From: Erinaceus europaeus
Taxonomy: Eukaryota > Chordata > Mammalia > Eulipotyphla > Erinaceidae
NCBI RefSeq assembly: GCF_950295315.1
Contig: NC_080176.1
Location: 29,908,109-29,972,108, forward strand
Direction of reading: 5' to 3'
Length of the DNA stretch: 64,000 nucleotides
A program made the position numbers and the translations under genes. Numbering within the stretch: the stretch's first letter is position 1; each line of letters starts with the position of its first letter. Shown piece by piece: positions 20,155-28,995 of this stretch. The notes below the pieces were generated by a model that worked only from the letters and a program-made list of their open reading frames with translations, searched no databases and was not told the origin of the DNA.

Positions 20155-20718
20155 TGAGTTCTTTTTAAAATTATTTTATTGGAATGTTAATAGTTCACAG
20201 TACACTTATTGCCACATGGTACAATTTGCCATTCTACCATGGTAGGTGTCTGCAAAATATTCTCATGCCCAACTTATATCCTTCTCCACCATCTTTCACC
20301 AGGACCCCAAAGTCCCCCATGAGCCCCCTCCATGGCCTCTTTCTCCAGAGTCTTACTTTGGTGCAAAGTAAAAGTCCAAGTTATGTTTTGTGTTTTCTCG
20401 TCTGATCTTGCTTTTCAACTTCTGCCTATGAGTAAGATCATCCTATATTCATCCTTCTCTTTCTGGCTTATCTCACTTAACATGATTACTTAAAGCTCCA
20501 TCCAAGATGAGGTGAAGAAGGTGAATTTATCATCTTTTTTCCCTCTATTTGGGAGGACAGGATAATTGGGTTACAGTAGACAGTAGAATACAGAAGTTTG
20601 TACATGTGTAACATTTCTCAGTTTTCCACAGGACAATTCAACTCCCTCTAGGTCCTCCTCTGCCATTATATTAGAATTCTATTGTGTATGTCCATTTTTA
20701 TAATGCTCTTTGTCTTTT
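20155..20718 (-). mobile_element. Two antisense L1-a 3' ends in series
   Basis: The first (about 20155-20545) runs from TATTTTATTGGAATGTTAATAG to CTTATCTCACTTAACATGA and CATCCAAGATGAGGTGAA. A second starts near 20560 with GGTTACAGTAGACAGTAGAA, continues TGTAACATTTCTCAGTTTTCC and CTAGGTCCTCCTCTGCC, and is cut by the LTR at 20719. Confidence 0.75.
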
Positions 20719-21147
20719 TGTTGTTAAAATTTTCTGAAAGGCTCTGGCCGGGCGGGCTTGCTTCACGGGCGGGTAACAGAGACGCGGAGACAACGGCTGG
20801 GCAGGGAAGCTGTATTTCTTTATTCACGAACAACGATTCATAAACTAAGACAAACTAATCACCAAACAGAACTCTGCTGTCTCTTTGCGGCGGCACAAGC
20901 ACTCCCTCTTACTCTGTAACTGGGGAACTCTCCAACTCTGGAACTCTGGAACTCTCGTACTGGGGAACCCTCTGAAACTCTTCCACTGTGGAACTCTCTC
21001 TTACTCTGTAACCCTGAAACTCTCCAACTCAGGAACTCTCTCTCCAGGTTCCTTGGGGCGGGGCCAAGCGACCCGCGAAATTAACTGGACTGATCCAATT
21101 CTCTTGGCGGGGGAGGGCTAGAAGAAACCAATGTAAAGCATACGACA
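20719..21147 (-). mobile_element. Solo LTR of the ERVK-like family
   Basis: It shares TGTTGTTAAAATT at one end and GCATACGACA at the other with the proviral LTRs at 24879 and 26927, plus GCTTCACGGGCGGGTAACAG and GGGGCGGGGCCAAG. On its sense (minus) strand it has an intact AATAAA. No polypurine tract or primer site flanks it. I see no clean 6-bp duplication (TCTTTT against TCTCAC). It is about 90-110 bp longer than the proviral LTRs because of a repeat array at 20923-21050. Confidence 0.9.
20923..21050. repeat. GGAACTCT-type array within the solo LTR
   Basis: Degenerate units of roughly 8-20 bp built on GGAACTCT, CCAACTCT and GAAACTCT are iterated about ten times. The matching part of the proviral LTRs has only three to five units. 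Confidence 0.85.
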
Positions 21148-21546
21148 TCTCACCCTGACTTACTCCAGCTTTTATATTCCCTTTTCTCACTCCCACTCCC
21201 ATTATAAACTCGGGAATCTGAACAGAAGTTGTAACATCTTAGGGTTACTGGAAAACAGAACTTAATTCTAGTGGCACCGGAATCAGCTAATGCCAAAATT
21301 TCTGGACCCTGATGTTCACTAATATTTCTATTTTATACAAAAATAAAAGTGTCACAGAAAAGTGACTCACATTATTCATACAAGGACTAAGATATAGATA
21401 AAGGTCATAAAGGCCAAAGGCTATCAGGACTTTTATAAAAACCAGAAGGTGGATTTAAGTCTGTCAGGTATTTCACAAACACCAAGAGGAAAAGGGTGTT
21501 AGGTTTGGGATTTACAGGTGGCTAAAAGGAACCTGGTATAAGCAGT
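21148..21546. other. Unassigned AT-rich sequence beside the solo LTR
   Basis: No polypurine tract next to the LTR, no SINE, and no match seen to the provirus interior at 25217-26926. Origin unknown. Confidence 0.4.
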
Positions 21547-22066
21547 TGCCATTAATTTCTATTATTATTTTTTAAGTTTTATTTATTTATTCCCTTTTTT
21601 TGCCTTTGCTTTTTTTTTTACTGTTATAGTTATTGTTGTTGTTATTGATGTCATTGTTGTTGGATAGGACAGAGAGAAATGGAGAGAGGAAGGAAAGACA
21701 GAGGGGGGAGAGAAAGACAGACACCTGCAGTCCTGCTTCACTGCTTATGAAGCGACTCCCCCGTAGGTGGAGAGCCGGGGGCACAAACCGGATCCTTAAG
21801 CCGGTCCTGTGCTTTGTGCCACATGTGCTTAACCCACTGTGCTACCACAGACTCCCTATTATTATTATTGGATAGAGACAGAGAAATTGAGAGAGGAGGG
21901 ACAGATAGAGAGGGAGGCAGAGACAGACACATGCAACCCTGTTTCACCATTTATCAAGCTTTCCCCCTGCAGGTGGGGACCAGGGGCTTGAACCTGGGTC
22001 CTTGTACACTGCAACATGAGTACTTAAACAGGTGAGCCACTGCCTGGCCCTGCCATTAATTTCTAT
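21547..22066 (-). mobile_element. A3 SINE nested inside an A1 SINE, both antisense
   Basis: TGCCATTAATTTCTAT at 21547-21562 and 22051-22066 is an exact 16-bp duplication around the pair. The outer SINE's body and head occupy 21857-22050. The inner A3 copy (about 21574-21855, with TATTGTTGTTGTTATTGATG and GAAGCGACTCCCCCGTAGG) sits in the outer tail. It is flanked by CTATTATTATT. Confidence 0.93.
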
Positions 22067-23447
22067 ACACTACTTCACCATCTCAAGTATCTCAATATCT
22101 CTCTTCCAAATTGCTGTTAATGGGGAAATAAAAATCTCTGCCACCCCAAAACATATCACAGTTGAAAGATCAGTTTCATGGAGCTCTGAAGACTGGCCAG
22201 ATGTTCTCTTTGAAGGGAGCAGGCATTAGAACCATGTGCATGCATGTGGGTGCTGTTGAGTGTAGTCTCCACACCCCCCAAGATAAGGCAGCCTGGTGCT
22301 GACTCCAAAAGGTGGGTGTTTCCAGAGATTCTCCCACTGAGGACCTCAGTTCCATCCTCACAGTTGAGATGAGGAGTGGTAAGGTAGCTCAGCAGTTAGG
22401 GCACCTGCACTGCACCAGTGCATGCCCTGGACTCAAGCTCAGGCACACTTTAGGCACTTTGAGCCCTGGCTGGCTCATGCATGAAGTGAGTTAGGGGTGG
22501 TGAGGAGGAGCCCCCGGCACAGTCTCAGGGAGTGTGTGGGTAATGAAGGGGTTGCTCCATTCTAGGCTCAGACTGGCATAGAAGATGGGACACCGAGGGA
22601 GCCCCCAGTCTCCAGGTTATCCTAACCAGACTCCAGCTTGGAGAAGCAACCCCTGTATCTCCACAGAGGGGCTCTATGATGAGTCTTTACTTGGATAAAA
22701 TGAATAAATGGACAAGAGGCGCTCGGGGAACCCACCCACTTGACACCTTACAGGGATGCCTCTCAGCAGAAGTCACCTCTGTCCCCTTGCGTCCCACACA
22801 CATGCTTCCCACACATCTTCCTGACCATTCACTCGGTCCCTCTGGCCATTCCTCAGAGGCCATTGAAAGCTTCTTTCTTTAGCCTATGGCTAAGCTCTGG
22901 CAAAGACCTTTGGTGTCTTTCATGTACCAAAGCACAAGGTGGTGTGGACACAACCCCACAAGGTGCCCCATGATTGCCCACCCCTCAGGAATACCCTTCT
23001 ATCTTTGTTAAGTCCAGACCTTGCTTCCACCATCCTATGAGGCCCGGGATGGCCACTAAAGCAAATGGAGACTACAAGACAATGTGTCAGGCTTCTAGAA
23101 GCTTCCAGAGTGTCGAGTGGTTTAATTCCCAACATTGGCGGGCTCTAGGCAATACTAGAGCACACTGGCAAGGTGACCAGCATGTCTCTGGACTGTGGGT
23201 TTGATGTGGGTATGAGAGAGACACAGAGAAAGAGATTCTACTGGGGGTGGGGGAAGAAGTCCCACTAGAATAAGCCCCCTACCTGCCCCCAGGGGAAACA
23301 ATGATCCCCAGACTCCAATCAAAGCAATCATGGGTGGGATAAATCCTTTTGGGTTTGTTTCCAATCTGCTTCATACTCAGAACAAATCATTATGACAGGA
23401 ACAGCAACAATAATAATGATGATGATGATGCTATATCTGAAACTATA
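22067..23447. other. Unassigned, with one SINE-like patch
   Basis: Around 22370-22500, GTAAGGTAGCTCAGCAGTTAGG and TGGACTCAAGCTCAGGC resemble a decayed C-type SINE. A GATGATGATG run lies near 23416-23431. Otherwise no signature and no exon recognised. Confidence 0.4.
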
Positions 23448-23511
23448 CTAGCAGTTCCTTTTTAATTTCATTTTATATTTTAGGCAGAGACAGAAACTGA
23501 AAGACAGACAG

Positions 23512-23572
<61 letters not shown>

Positions 23573-23679
23573 CCAGAGCATAAAAACTTCCTTCAGTGCA
23601 GTGGGGGCTGGGCTTGAACCTGAGTTGTGCAAGTGGCAAAGCAGTATGCTATCCAGTTAACTGTTTGCCAGCCCAGCAG

Positions 23680-23680
<1 letters not shown>
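23448..23680 (-). mobile_element. Old antisense tRNA-like SINE with CA/GA expansion
   Basis: ATTTTAGGCAGAGACAGAAAC, GCTGGGCTTGAACCTGAG and AAAGCAGTATGCTATCCAG suggest a SINE. Its middle is expanded into (CA)n at about 23510-23540 and (GA)n at about 23541-23571. Confidence 0.7.

Positions 23681-23682
<2 letters not shown>

Positions 23683-23712
<30 letters not shown>
23683..23712 (+). repeat. (CT)n microsatellite
   Basis: Short pure CT run next to the preceding SINE. Confidence 0.9.
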
Positions 23713-23714
<2 letters not shown>

Positions 23715-23745
23715 CTCTTTTCAGCCTCAAGTATACCATTCATTT

Positions 23746-23951
23746 AAAAGAATTTTTATTATCTATTTATTAGATACAATCAGAAATCAAGAGGGAAGGG
23801 GGAGATAGAAAGGGCAGGAGACAGAGAGACACCTGCAGCCCTGCTTCACCGCTGGCAAGGCTTTCCCCCTGCTACTGGAGACTGGGGCTTAAACCTGTGT
23901 CCTTGTGCATTGTAGCATGTGAGTTCAACTAGTTGCTCCACCACCCAGCCC
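23746..23951 (-). mobile_element. tRNA-derived SINE, A1 subtype, with imperfect target duplication
   Basis: TTTATTAGATACAATCAGAA to AGTTGCTCCACCACCCAGCC. CAAGTATACCATTCATTTA (23728 onward) and CAAGTATGCTGTTCATTTA (23952 onward) flank it with three mismatches, so it is an older insertion. Confidence 0.9.
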
Positions 23952-24174
23952 CAAGTATGCTGTTCATTTAATGCTAATTTTGTTTCAAGACCTGACTCAT
24001 TTAGCTTGGTACATTTACCTCATTCTTGATAAGCATGATTATTAAGCCTTTACAGGGTCCCTGGCAGCAGGAAAGAGGTTTCCCTCAACTAGAAGGGGCA
24101 TCTTCTAGGAAAGCATGGAAGAAGAGAGGGGGATTTGAGCACAGAGACCACCAGTTCCTGTGCCACATCCGCGG

Positions 24175-24870
24175 GCAATCAAAGCTCTCTCAAATCACAG
24201 TAGCAGCAGCAACTGTGATTATAAAATCAGCAGTCTGGACTATAAAAATCTGGAAGCAACCCAGGTGTCCAAGAACAAATAAGTGGCTAAGCAAGTTGTG
24301 GTCTACATACACAATGGAGTACTACTCAGCTATTAAAAACAGTGAATTCGCCTTCTTTGCCCCATCTGGAATGAAGCTCAAAGGAATCATGTGAATTGAG
24401 GTAAGTCATAAAGAGAGGGATGAATATGGGATGATTTCACTCACAGACAGATGTTGAAAAACAATATCAGAAGGGAAAACACTAAGTAGAACCTGAACTG
24501 GAGTTGGTGCACTGCACCAAAGTCAAAGACTCTGGGGCGGGTGGGTGGGTGCAGAAGAGTTCAGGTCCTTGAACAGAATGACAGAGGAGGACCTAGTGGG
24601 AGTTGTATTGCTCTGTGGAAATGTTATGTCTGTACAAACTATTGTATTTTACTATCAACTGTAAGCCATTAATCCCCTCAAAAAAGAAATAAAAAATAGA
24701 TGGGCTATTGACTCCATGGAATGCCATTCTGCAATAAAAACATATGATATATTGTGTCCCTTGGGACAAAATGGATGGAACTGGAGGTGACTATGCTTAG
24801 TGAAATAAGAGATGAAAGACACCAGCCAATAGATTCCCCACACACAGAATCTAGAGAACTGAAACACAAG
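24175..24870 (+). mobile_element. L1-a LINE 3' ends, two sense segments
   Basis: First segment to about 24690: AGGTGTCCAAGAACAAATAAG, CACAATGGAGTACTACTCAGC, GAATATGGGATGATTTCACTC, CTGAACTGGAGTTGGTGCAC and TAAGCCATTAATCCCCTCAA. A second, 5'-truncated segment (24700-24870) repeats the upstream portion (GGACAAAATGGATGGAACTGG, then AGTGAAATAAGAG). The provirus at 24879 inserted at its end. Confidence 0.85.
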
Positions 24871-24878
24871 AACTTGCC

Positions 24879-25216
24879 TGTTGTTAAAATTCGGAGGTTC
24901 TTGCTGGCTAGGATAGCTTCACGGGCGGGTAACAGATGCGGAGACATACAGCTGGGCAGGGAAGCTGTATTTCTTTGTTCAGGAACAACGATTTATAAAC
25001 TAAGACAAACTAATCACCAAACAGAACTCTGCTGTCTCTTTGCAGTGGTGCAAGCACTCTCTCTTACTCTGCAACTCTCCAACTCTGGAACTCTGAAACT
25101 CTGAAACCCTCTCTCGGGGTTCCTCGGGGCGGGGCCAAGCAGGCCCGTGAAACTAAGAGGACTGATCCAATTCTCTTGGCGGGGGAGAACTAGAACCCAA
25201 TATAAAGCATACAACA
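24879..25216 (-). repeat. Provirus 3' LTR (338 bp)
   Basis: Sense strand runs from 25216 down to 24879. It has the Sp1-like GGCCCCGCCCC near the U3/R part. Its poly(A) signal position (24974-24979) reads AACAAA, while the 5' LTR and the solo LTR keep AATAAA. Confidence 0.92.
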
Positions 25217-25234
25217 ATTTCCCCTTTTCTTTTT
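25217..25234 (-). other. Polypurine tract of the provirus
   Basis: Directly upstream of the 3' LTR on the minus strand: AAAAGAAAAGGGGAAAT. Purine-only and adjacent to TGTTGT, the expected plus-strand primer position. Confidence 0.9.
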
Positions 25235-25577
25235 AACTAAATGGCTACAGTATCAAGGGTGTGGGGTGAACAGAAACATTTTTTAAATGTACAGGCATTT
25301 TTTTAAAAAAGAAACTGGCACAAAAATGGAGAAACATGTAAGCAAGTAACAAGAACCAGTGTGCTGCCAAGGGAAGACCTGAGGGGGCCATTTTTGCCTC
25401 TGTGGGCAAAACTTTATCAGCTTAAAAAAACATTTCTTGCCTCTGGGGGGCGTATTTTCTTGCCTCTGGGGGGCGTACTTGCCTCAATGGGCATTTGCAT
25501 GGGGGCGGGGAACGGCCTAGAGTCCCAAAGGCAGCTGGCTGCAATTTACTTACTATGAAACAAAACTTGTTATTAGC

Positions 25578-25798
25578 ATATTTCTAATAGAGAAAGAATT
25601 TGAGACTTTTATATATCAACAATGTCTTTTAACCTTTTGTTACACCCATTCAAGATGGAGTCACGTGGTACTCAGGAAAGGAAACCTCAGGCATGAGAAT
25701 AATTAGCATAGCCATTGTGCGATCTACCATTTCTAATAGAGAAGGTAATGGAGAGTTTTACATATCAACAAGTCTATTTAACCTTTTGTTTAGACCAA
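25578..25798. repeat. Direct repeat of about 68 bp in the provirus interior
   Basis: CATTTCTAATAGAGAA...AACCTTTTGTT-type sequence at about 25578-25645 recurs at about 25730-25798. Between them lies a stretch resembling a B-family SINE (CTCAGGCATGAGAATAATTAG). It may be a target duplication or a template-switch product. Confidence 0.65.
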
Positions 25799-25937
25799 CT
25801 TAGTTAAAATATATTGCTTGTTAACTAATTTTTACCTCAGACTTTAAATGTAAGTTAATTTTATCTTTATGAGAATTACGTTGAAAACCTTTTTCATTTA
25901 ACTTTGACTAGTAAGAATTTAGCCTTAAAGTTACTGT

Positions 25938-26642
25938 TTACCAAACTTTAAACATACACATAAACATGGTCATTAATACACAAGGAGAGAAACCTTTGTT
26001 ATAAAGACATGTCATTTTAAACACGAATTTAAATCTGTACTGTCTTAGTTGTTGGGGGGGTGCGTTGTCCAGTGGTGGTCTCTTGGGCAGCTTCACTTTT
26101 AGGAATTGCAGGTTGCGATCTCTGTACAAATCTCTGCATACTCCAGCTTGTCTGCCTTCAGACCGGACCAGCGACTGGAGATCTTGTGTGCCCAGTTTCG
26201 GCAGGGAGCCCGGGGGTCCGGGAGGTCCGGGATAGTTCCAGAATTCATAGCAAGAGGGCAGGTGCGCCAGCTTTGTAGAAGGCGTGGGCCTAGGTGCCCA
26301 AGGGTGGCAGCCATGATAGGCCGCCACGGCCCTGCCCCATGGCCCTGCCATGTCTGCTGCCCTGCTCACAGTGGCCGAGCAGCGTGGAGGGATCACACGT
26401 CCAGTGTCCTGCGCCACGCGGTGGAGAGCCGGCTCTTGTGGGCTGGCCTGCATACTGGCATTGGGCTCCTGCGTGGTGGCATCAGGCTCCTGCGTGGTGG
26501 CATCGGGCTCCTGCATAGTGGCATTGGGCTCCTGCGTGCTGGCATCGGGCTCTTGCGTGGTGGCATCGGGCTCCTGTGTTCTGGCGTCAGCCTCCTGCGG
26601 GCTGCGGGGCTGTGGGTGCGGTGTACGGGGTTGTCTGGGCAC
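25938..26642 (-). CDS. Repeat-rich open frame in the gag position of the provirus
   Basis: A 234-codon frame starting at ATG 26642, about 280 bp downstream of the primer-binding site, where gag would begin. The N-terminal third is Pro/Gln/Glu/Thr-rich and holds about six copies of a seven-residue unit (consensus TQEPDAT). The middle has PGPPGPPG and the last 60 residues are basic and hydrophobic. I recognise no matrix, capsid, zinc-knuckle or pol motif. It may be a degenerate gag leader, a family-specific non-autonomous product or a chance frame sustained by the 21-bp repeat. The opposite strand is also open here, which lowers confidence that this is translated. Confidence 0.35.
   Translation of the reverse strand: MPRQPRTPHPQPRSPQEADARTQEPDATTQEPDASTQEPNATMQEPDATTQEPDATTQEPNASMQASPQEPALHRVAQDTGRVIPPRCSATVSRAADMAGPWGRAVAAYHGCHPWAPRPTPSTKLAHLPSCYEFWNYPGPPGPPGSLPKLGTQDLQSLVRSEGRQAGVCRDLYRDRNLQFLKVKLPKRPPLDNAPPQQLRQYRFKFVFKMTCLYNKGFSPCVLMTMFMCMFKVW
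26457..26604. repeat. 21-bp tandem array inside the provirus
   Basis: Seven units close to GGCATCGGGCTCCTGCGTGG plus one base, differing at one to four positions each. The length is a multiple of three, so the array reads as a seven-residue repeat without stops on the sense (minus) strand, and the plus strand stays open too. Confidence 0.93.
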
Positions 26643-26907
26643 AGCCGGCTGGCTGGCTGTTTAACCAGGTGGAAACAGCAGCTCTGCGCCTCACCTCTCA
26701 CCTGCTGGCTATTCCCGCTGGCTGTTCTGAGTTCGCACAAGCGAGTGGAAACCACAGAGTGGTCCAGAGATAAATGTTCCAGAAACAGCAAAACAGTCTC
26801 GTGAAGAAAGAGCAGAGGCCTTTGGAGATCTCTTCACAAGCAGAAGAGAAGACCATAGTGCATAGGCAGCCAAATTGTCTTTACTTATCTGAGAGATGCG
26901 CAGGTCA

Positions 26908-26924
26908 GGTCCACGTGGGCGCCA
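26908..26924 (-). other. Primer-binding site resembling tRNA-Lys
   Basis: Two bases after the 5' LTR the minus strand reads TGGCGCCCACGTGGACC. The lysine-1,2 tRNA complement used by many ERVK elements is TGGCGCCCAACGTGGGGC. The match has one missing A and one or two changes near the 3' end. Confidence 0.85.
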
Positions 26925-26926
26925 TT

Positions 26927-27247
26927 TGTTGTTAAAATTTCAGAGGCTCCAGCTGGCCTGGCTAGCTTCACGGGCGGGTAACAGAGACGACCAGAGACAT
27001 ACGGCTGGGCAGGGAAGCTGTATTTCTTTATTCAGGAACAACAATTCATAAACTAAGACAAACTAATCACCAAACAAAACTCTGCTGTCTCTTTGCGGCA
27101 GTGCAAGCACTCTCTCTTACTCTGCAACTCTCCAACTCTGGAACTCTGGCAGGGTTCCTAGGGGCGGGGCCAAGCAGGCCGCGAAACTAACTGGACTGAT
27201 CCAATTTTCTTGGTGGGGGAGAACTACCCAATGTAAAGCATACAACA
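26927..27247 (-). repeat. Provirus 5' LTR (321 bp)
   Basis: Same ends and motifs as the 3' LTR, with fewer GGAACTCT units. The poly(A) signal AATAAA is intact on the minus strand at 27027-27032. Confidence 0.93.
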
Positions 27248-27439
27248 CTTGCCAAAAGAAAGAAAGAAAAATCTAGAAGCAAACAACCCATCTCTAAGAC
27301 TTCTTAGTGGGAACTAGAGAGGCTATCATGTGGCGGGCGAGGGACTGGACTTTGGTGGTATCATCTTACAGTCTAAGTCACAGTTAGCCGCAAATCTAAA
27401 AACTCCTTGTAAAAATAAATAAGAACAAATAAGTTAAGA

Positions 27440-27600
27440 AGTCAGGTGGTGGTGGTGCACTGGTAAAGCAGACATATTACAATTTGCAAGCACATATAAC
27501 AGTTTGAAAGAGAGGAAGGTTCACAAGTGGTGAAGCAGGTCTGCAGGCATCTCTCCTTCCCTCAGTTTCTCTCTTTTCCTACCCAATACAGAAATAAGTA
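27440..27600 (+). mobile_element. tRNA-derived SINE, A1 subtype, shortened
   Basis: GTCAGGTGGTGGTGGTGCAC, a decayed box B (AACAGTTTGAAAG), GGTTCACAAGTGGTGAAGC and the CTACCCAATACAGAAATAAG end. Confidence 0.8.
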
Positions 27601-27604
27601 TGTT

Positions 27605-27676
27605 TATTTTTTAATTATCTTTATTTATTTGATAGAGACAGCCAAAATTTAAGAGGGAAGGGAGAAATGAGAGAGG

Positions 27677-27714
<38 letters not shown>

Positions 27715-27836
27715 CCTGTAGTGCTGCTTCACTACTAGCAAAGTTTTCCCCCTGCAGATGGGGACTGGGGGCTCAAACCTGGGTCCTGGAACATTGTAAC
27801 ATGCACTCAACCAGGTGTGCCACCACCCAACACCCA
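27605..27836 (-). mobile_element. tRNA-derived SINE, A1 subtype, with (GA)n
   Basis: TTATTTGATAGAGACAGCC, (GA)n at 27682-27711, GGGCTCAAACCTGGG and CCAGGTGTGCCACCACCC. The tail of the preceding sense SINE abuts it head-on. Confidence 0.92.
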
Positions 27837-28634
27837 TAAATAATTTTTGATTGATTAATTAAACACAACAAAACCCAAAATAAAGGAGCTAAATTGTTCT
27901 CAGCCACCTCACACCACCTTATCTTGTAATGCTGTCACTTTGTAGAAATTTGTGCTTCTCTCTCTCAAATCAGAAAAGAATGTTCTTCCTCCTTCCTACC
28001 AGGTGTCAGGACACAGATGCTGGGAGGTTAAGTGGTTTGGAATCTCCAAGACTGAAGCTCAGCTACTATCAATTAACCACCCTCCTGGAAACAGATCAAG
28101 TCTGTATTTGGAGCAGCTGAGAAATCTCAGCCCACCAAAGCCACCCTCTGGAGCCAAAATGTAACAAACAGATGTTATTCTCCTCGACAAGTGAAACACA
28201 CTTGTGGGTTTTATCCCAGTGTGAAATCACCCCTTCTAGTAGATTCCATGATCCATGCACGAGTCCCTAAAATGCAGGGAAATAAATAGATGAAGGAAGC
28301 TGTCACTGGCATGAGGACTCGGCTCAGCTTGAAGGGGGGTAGTTCTTTTGTGAATAGAACAGAAGTACTTGCAAAGATGGAAGCCCACTTCCTGTTCTAC
28401 AGCTGGTCAGAGGGAGCAGACCTGGGAGTCTCCACTTGGGGAAGTAAGGAGGAGATGCCCTGATCTCTACAAGGAGGCTGTTTTCACAAGTAGAGGTGGG
28501 GTCTTTGCCCTCCAGCTCTCAGAACCCCTCGTGATGAAATGCAAAGTCCTAGCAGGGGTGTTTAATTGATCAACTCTGCAGGTATCTCTTGGGAGTTTTC
28601 CTAGGGCCCAAGTTCATGTTTAAAGCTGATCGAC
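27837..28634. other. Unassigned sequence
   Basis: No SINE or LINE signature. A phrase near 28211-28255 (GTGTGAAATCACCC, then TTCTAGTAGATTCCATGATCC) recurs at 28691-28735, so part of this stretch is duplicated locally. Confidence 0.45.
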
Positions 28635-28746
28635 TGGTTCCTGGTGCTGGCACACCCAGCTAAGGACACATGTTGCAATGCACATGGGCCAGTGTGAAAT
28701 CACCCGTTCTAGTGATTCCATGATCCATGCATGAGTCACTAAAAAT
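28211..28746. repeat. Two copies of a ~50-bp direct repeat about 480 bp apart
   Basis: CAGTGTGAAATCACCCCTTC...GATTCCATGATCCATGCACG at 28209-28263 matches CAGTGTGAAATCACCCGTTC...GATTCCATGATCCATGCATG at 28690-28742, each followed by AGTC and a CTAAAA-like phrase. Confidence 0.85.
28635..28690 (+). mobile_element. SINE A head fragment
   Basis: GGTGCTGGCACACCCAGCTA and ACACATGTTGCAATGCACATGG only. The copy stops before box B. Confidence 0.65.
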
Positions 28747-28995
28747 TGATTGCCAAGTGACATCTCTGGTTAAGTTCAAGCCGTTGATGTGGGCATTTTC
28801 CTGGTGGCCACTAATGGCTGTTGTTCTGCTTAAGCCAACCTTAACTGACAGCTTAATCCTAAAGACTGACAATATATGATCCCTTCTATAGCTGGGTAGA
28901 GAAAAATGAAACCAGACTGTGGAATCTTGAGGCCAGAGTTCAAACATGGGCCTTTCTATAAAAGTTTGCAGAGGAGCAAGCTGAAAGAAATCTGG
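28691..28995. other. Unassigned sequence
   Basis: Begins with the duplicated phrase noted above. No coding or repeat signature in the rest. Confidence 0.4.

Larger units (their letters stand above)
24879..27247 (-). mobile_element. Short ERVK-like (class II) provirus, non-autonomous
   Basis: About 2.37 kb on the minus strand: 5' LTR 26927-27247, primer-binding site 26908-26924, interior of 1.7 kb, polypurine tract about 25217-25234 and 3' LTR 24879-25216. The ends are TGTTGT and ACAACA, with a CTTGCC duplication outside. The interior is far too short for gag-pro-pol-env and I see no reverse transcriptase, protease, integrase or envelope motif. It must have been copied by enzymes of a relative. 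LTRs differ by roughly two dozen substitutions plus indels by eye, so it is not very recent. Confidence 0.93.
24873..27253. repeat. 6-bp target duplication CTTGCC around the provirus
   Basis: CTTGCC occurs at 24873-24878 and 27248-27253, immediately outside the two LTR ends. Six bases is the usual duplication length for class II (ERVK-like) retroviral integrases. Confidence 0.92.

Noticed and set aside
21148..21546. Provirus interior next to the 20719 LTR
   Set aside because: There is no polypurine tract or primer-binding site beside this LTR and no match seen to the interior at 25217-26926. I therefore call it a solo LTR.
24879..25216. Calling the provirus very recent because cis-signals are intact
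   Set aside because: The two LTRs differ by roughly two dozen substitutions and several indels by eye, which argues against a recent insertion.
26106..26804. Plus-strand 232-codon frame over the provirus
   Set aside because: It is antisense to the provirus and its core is the opposite-strand reading of the 21-bp array. No start context or family match.
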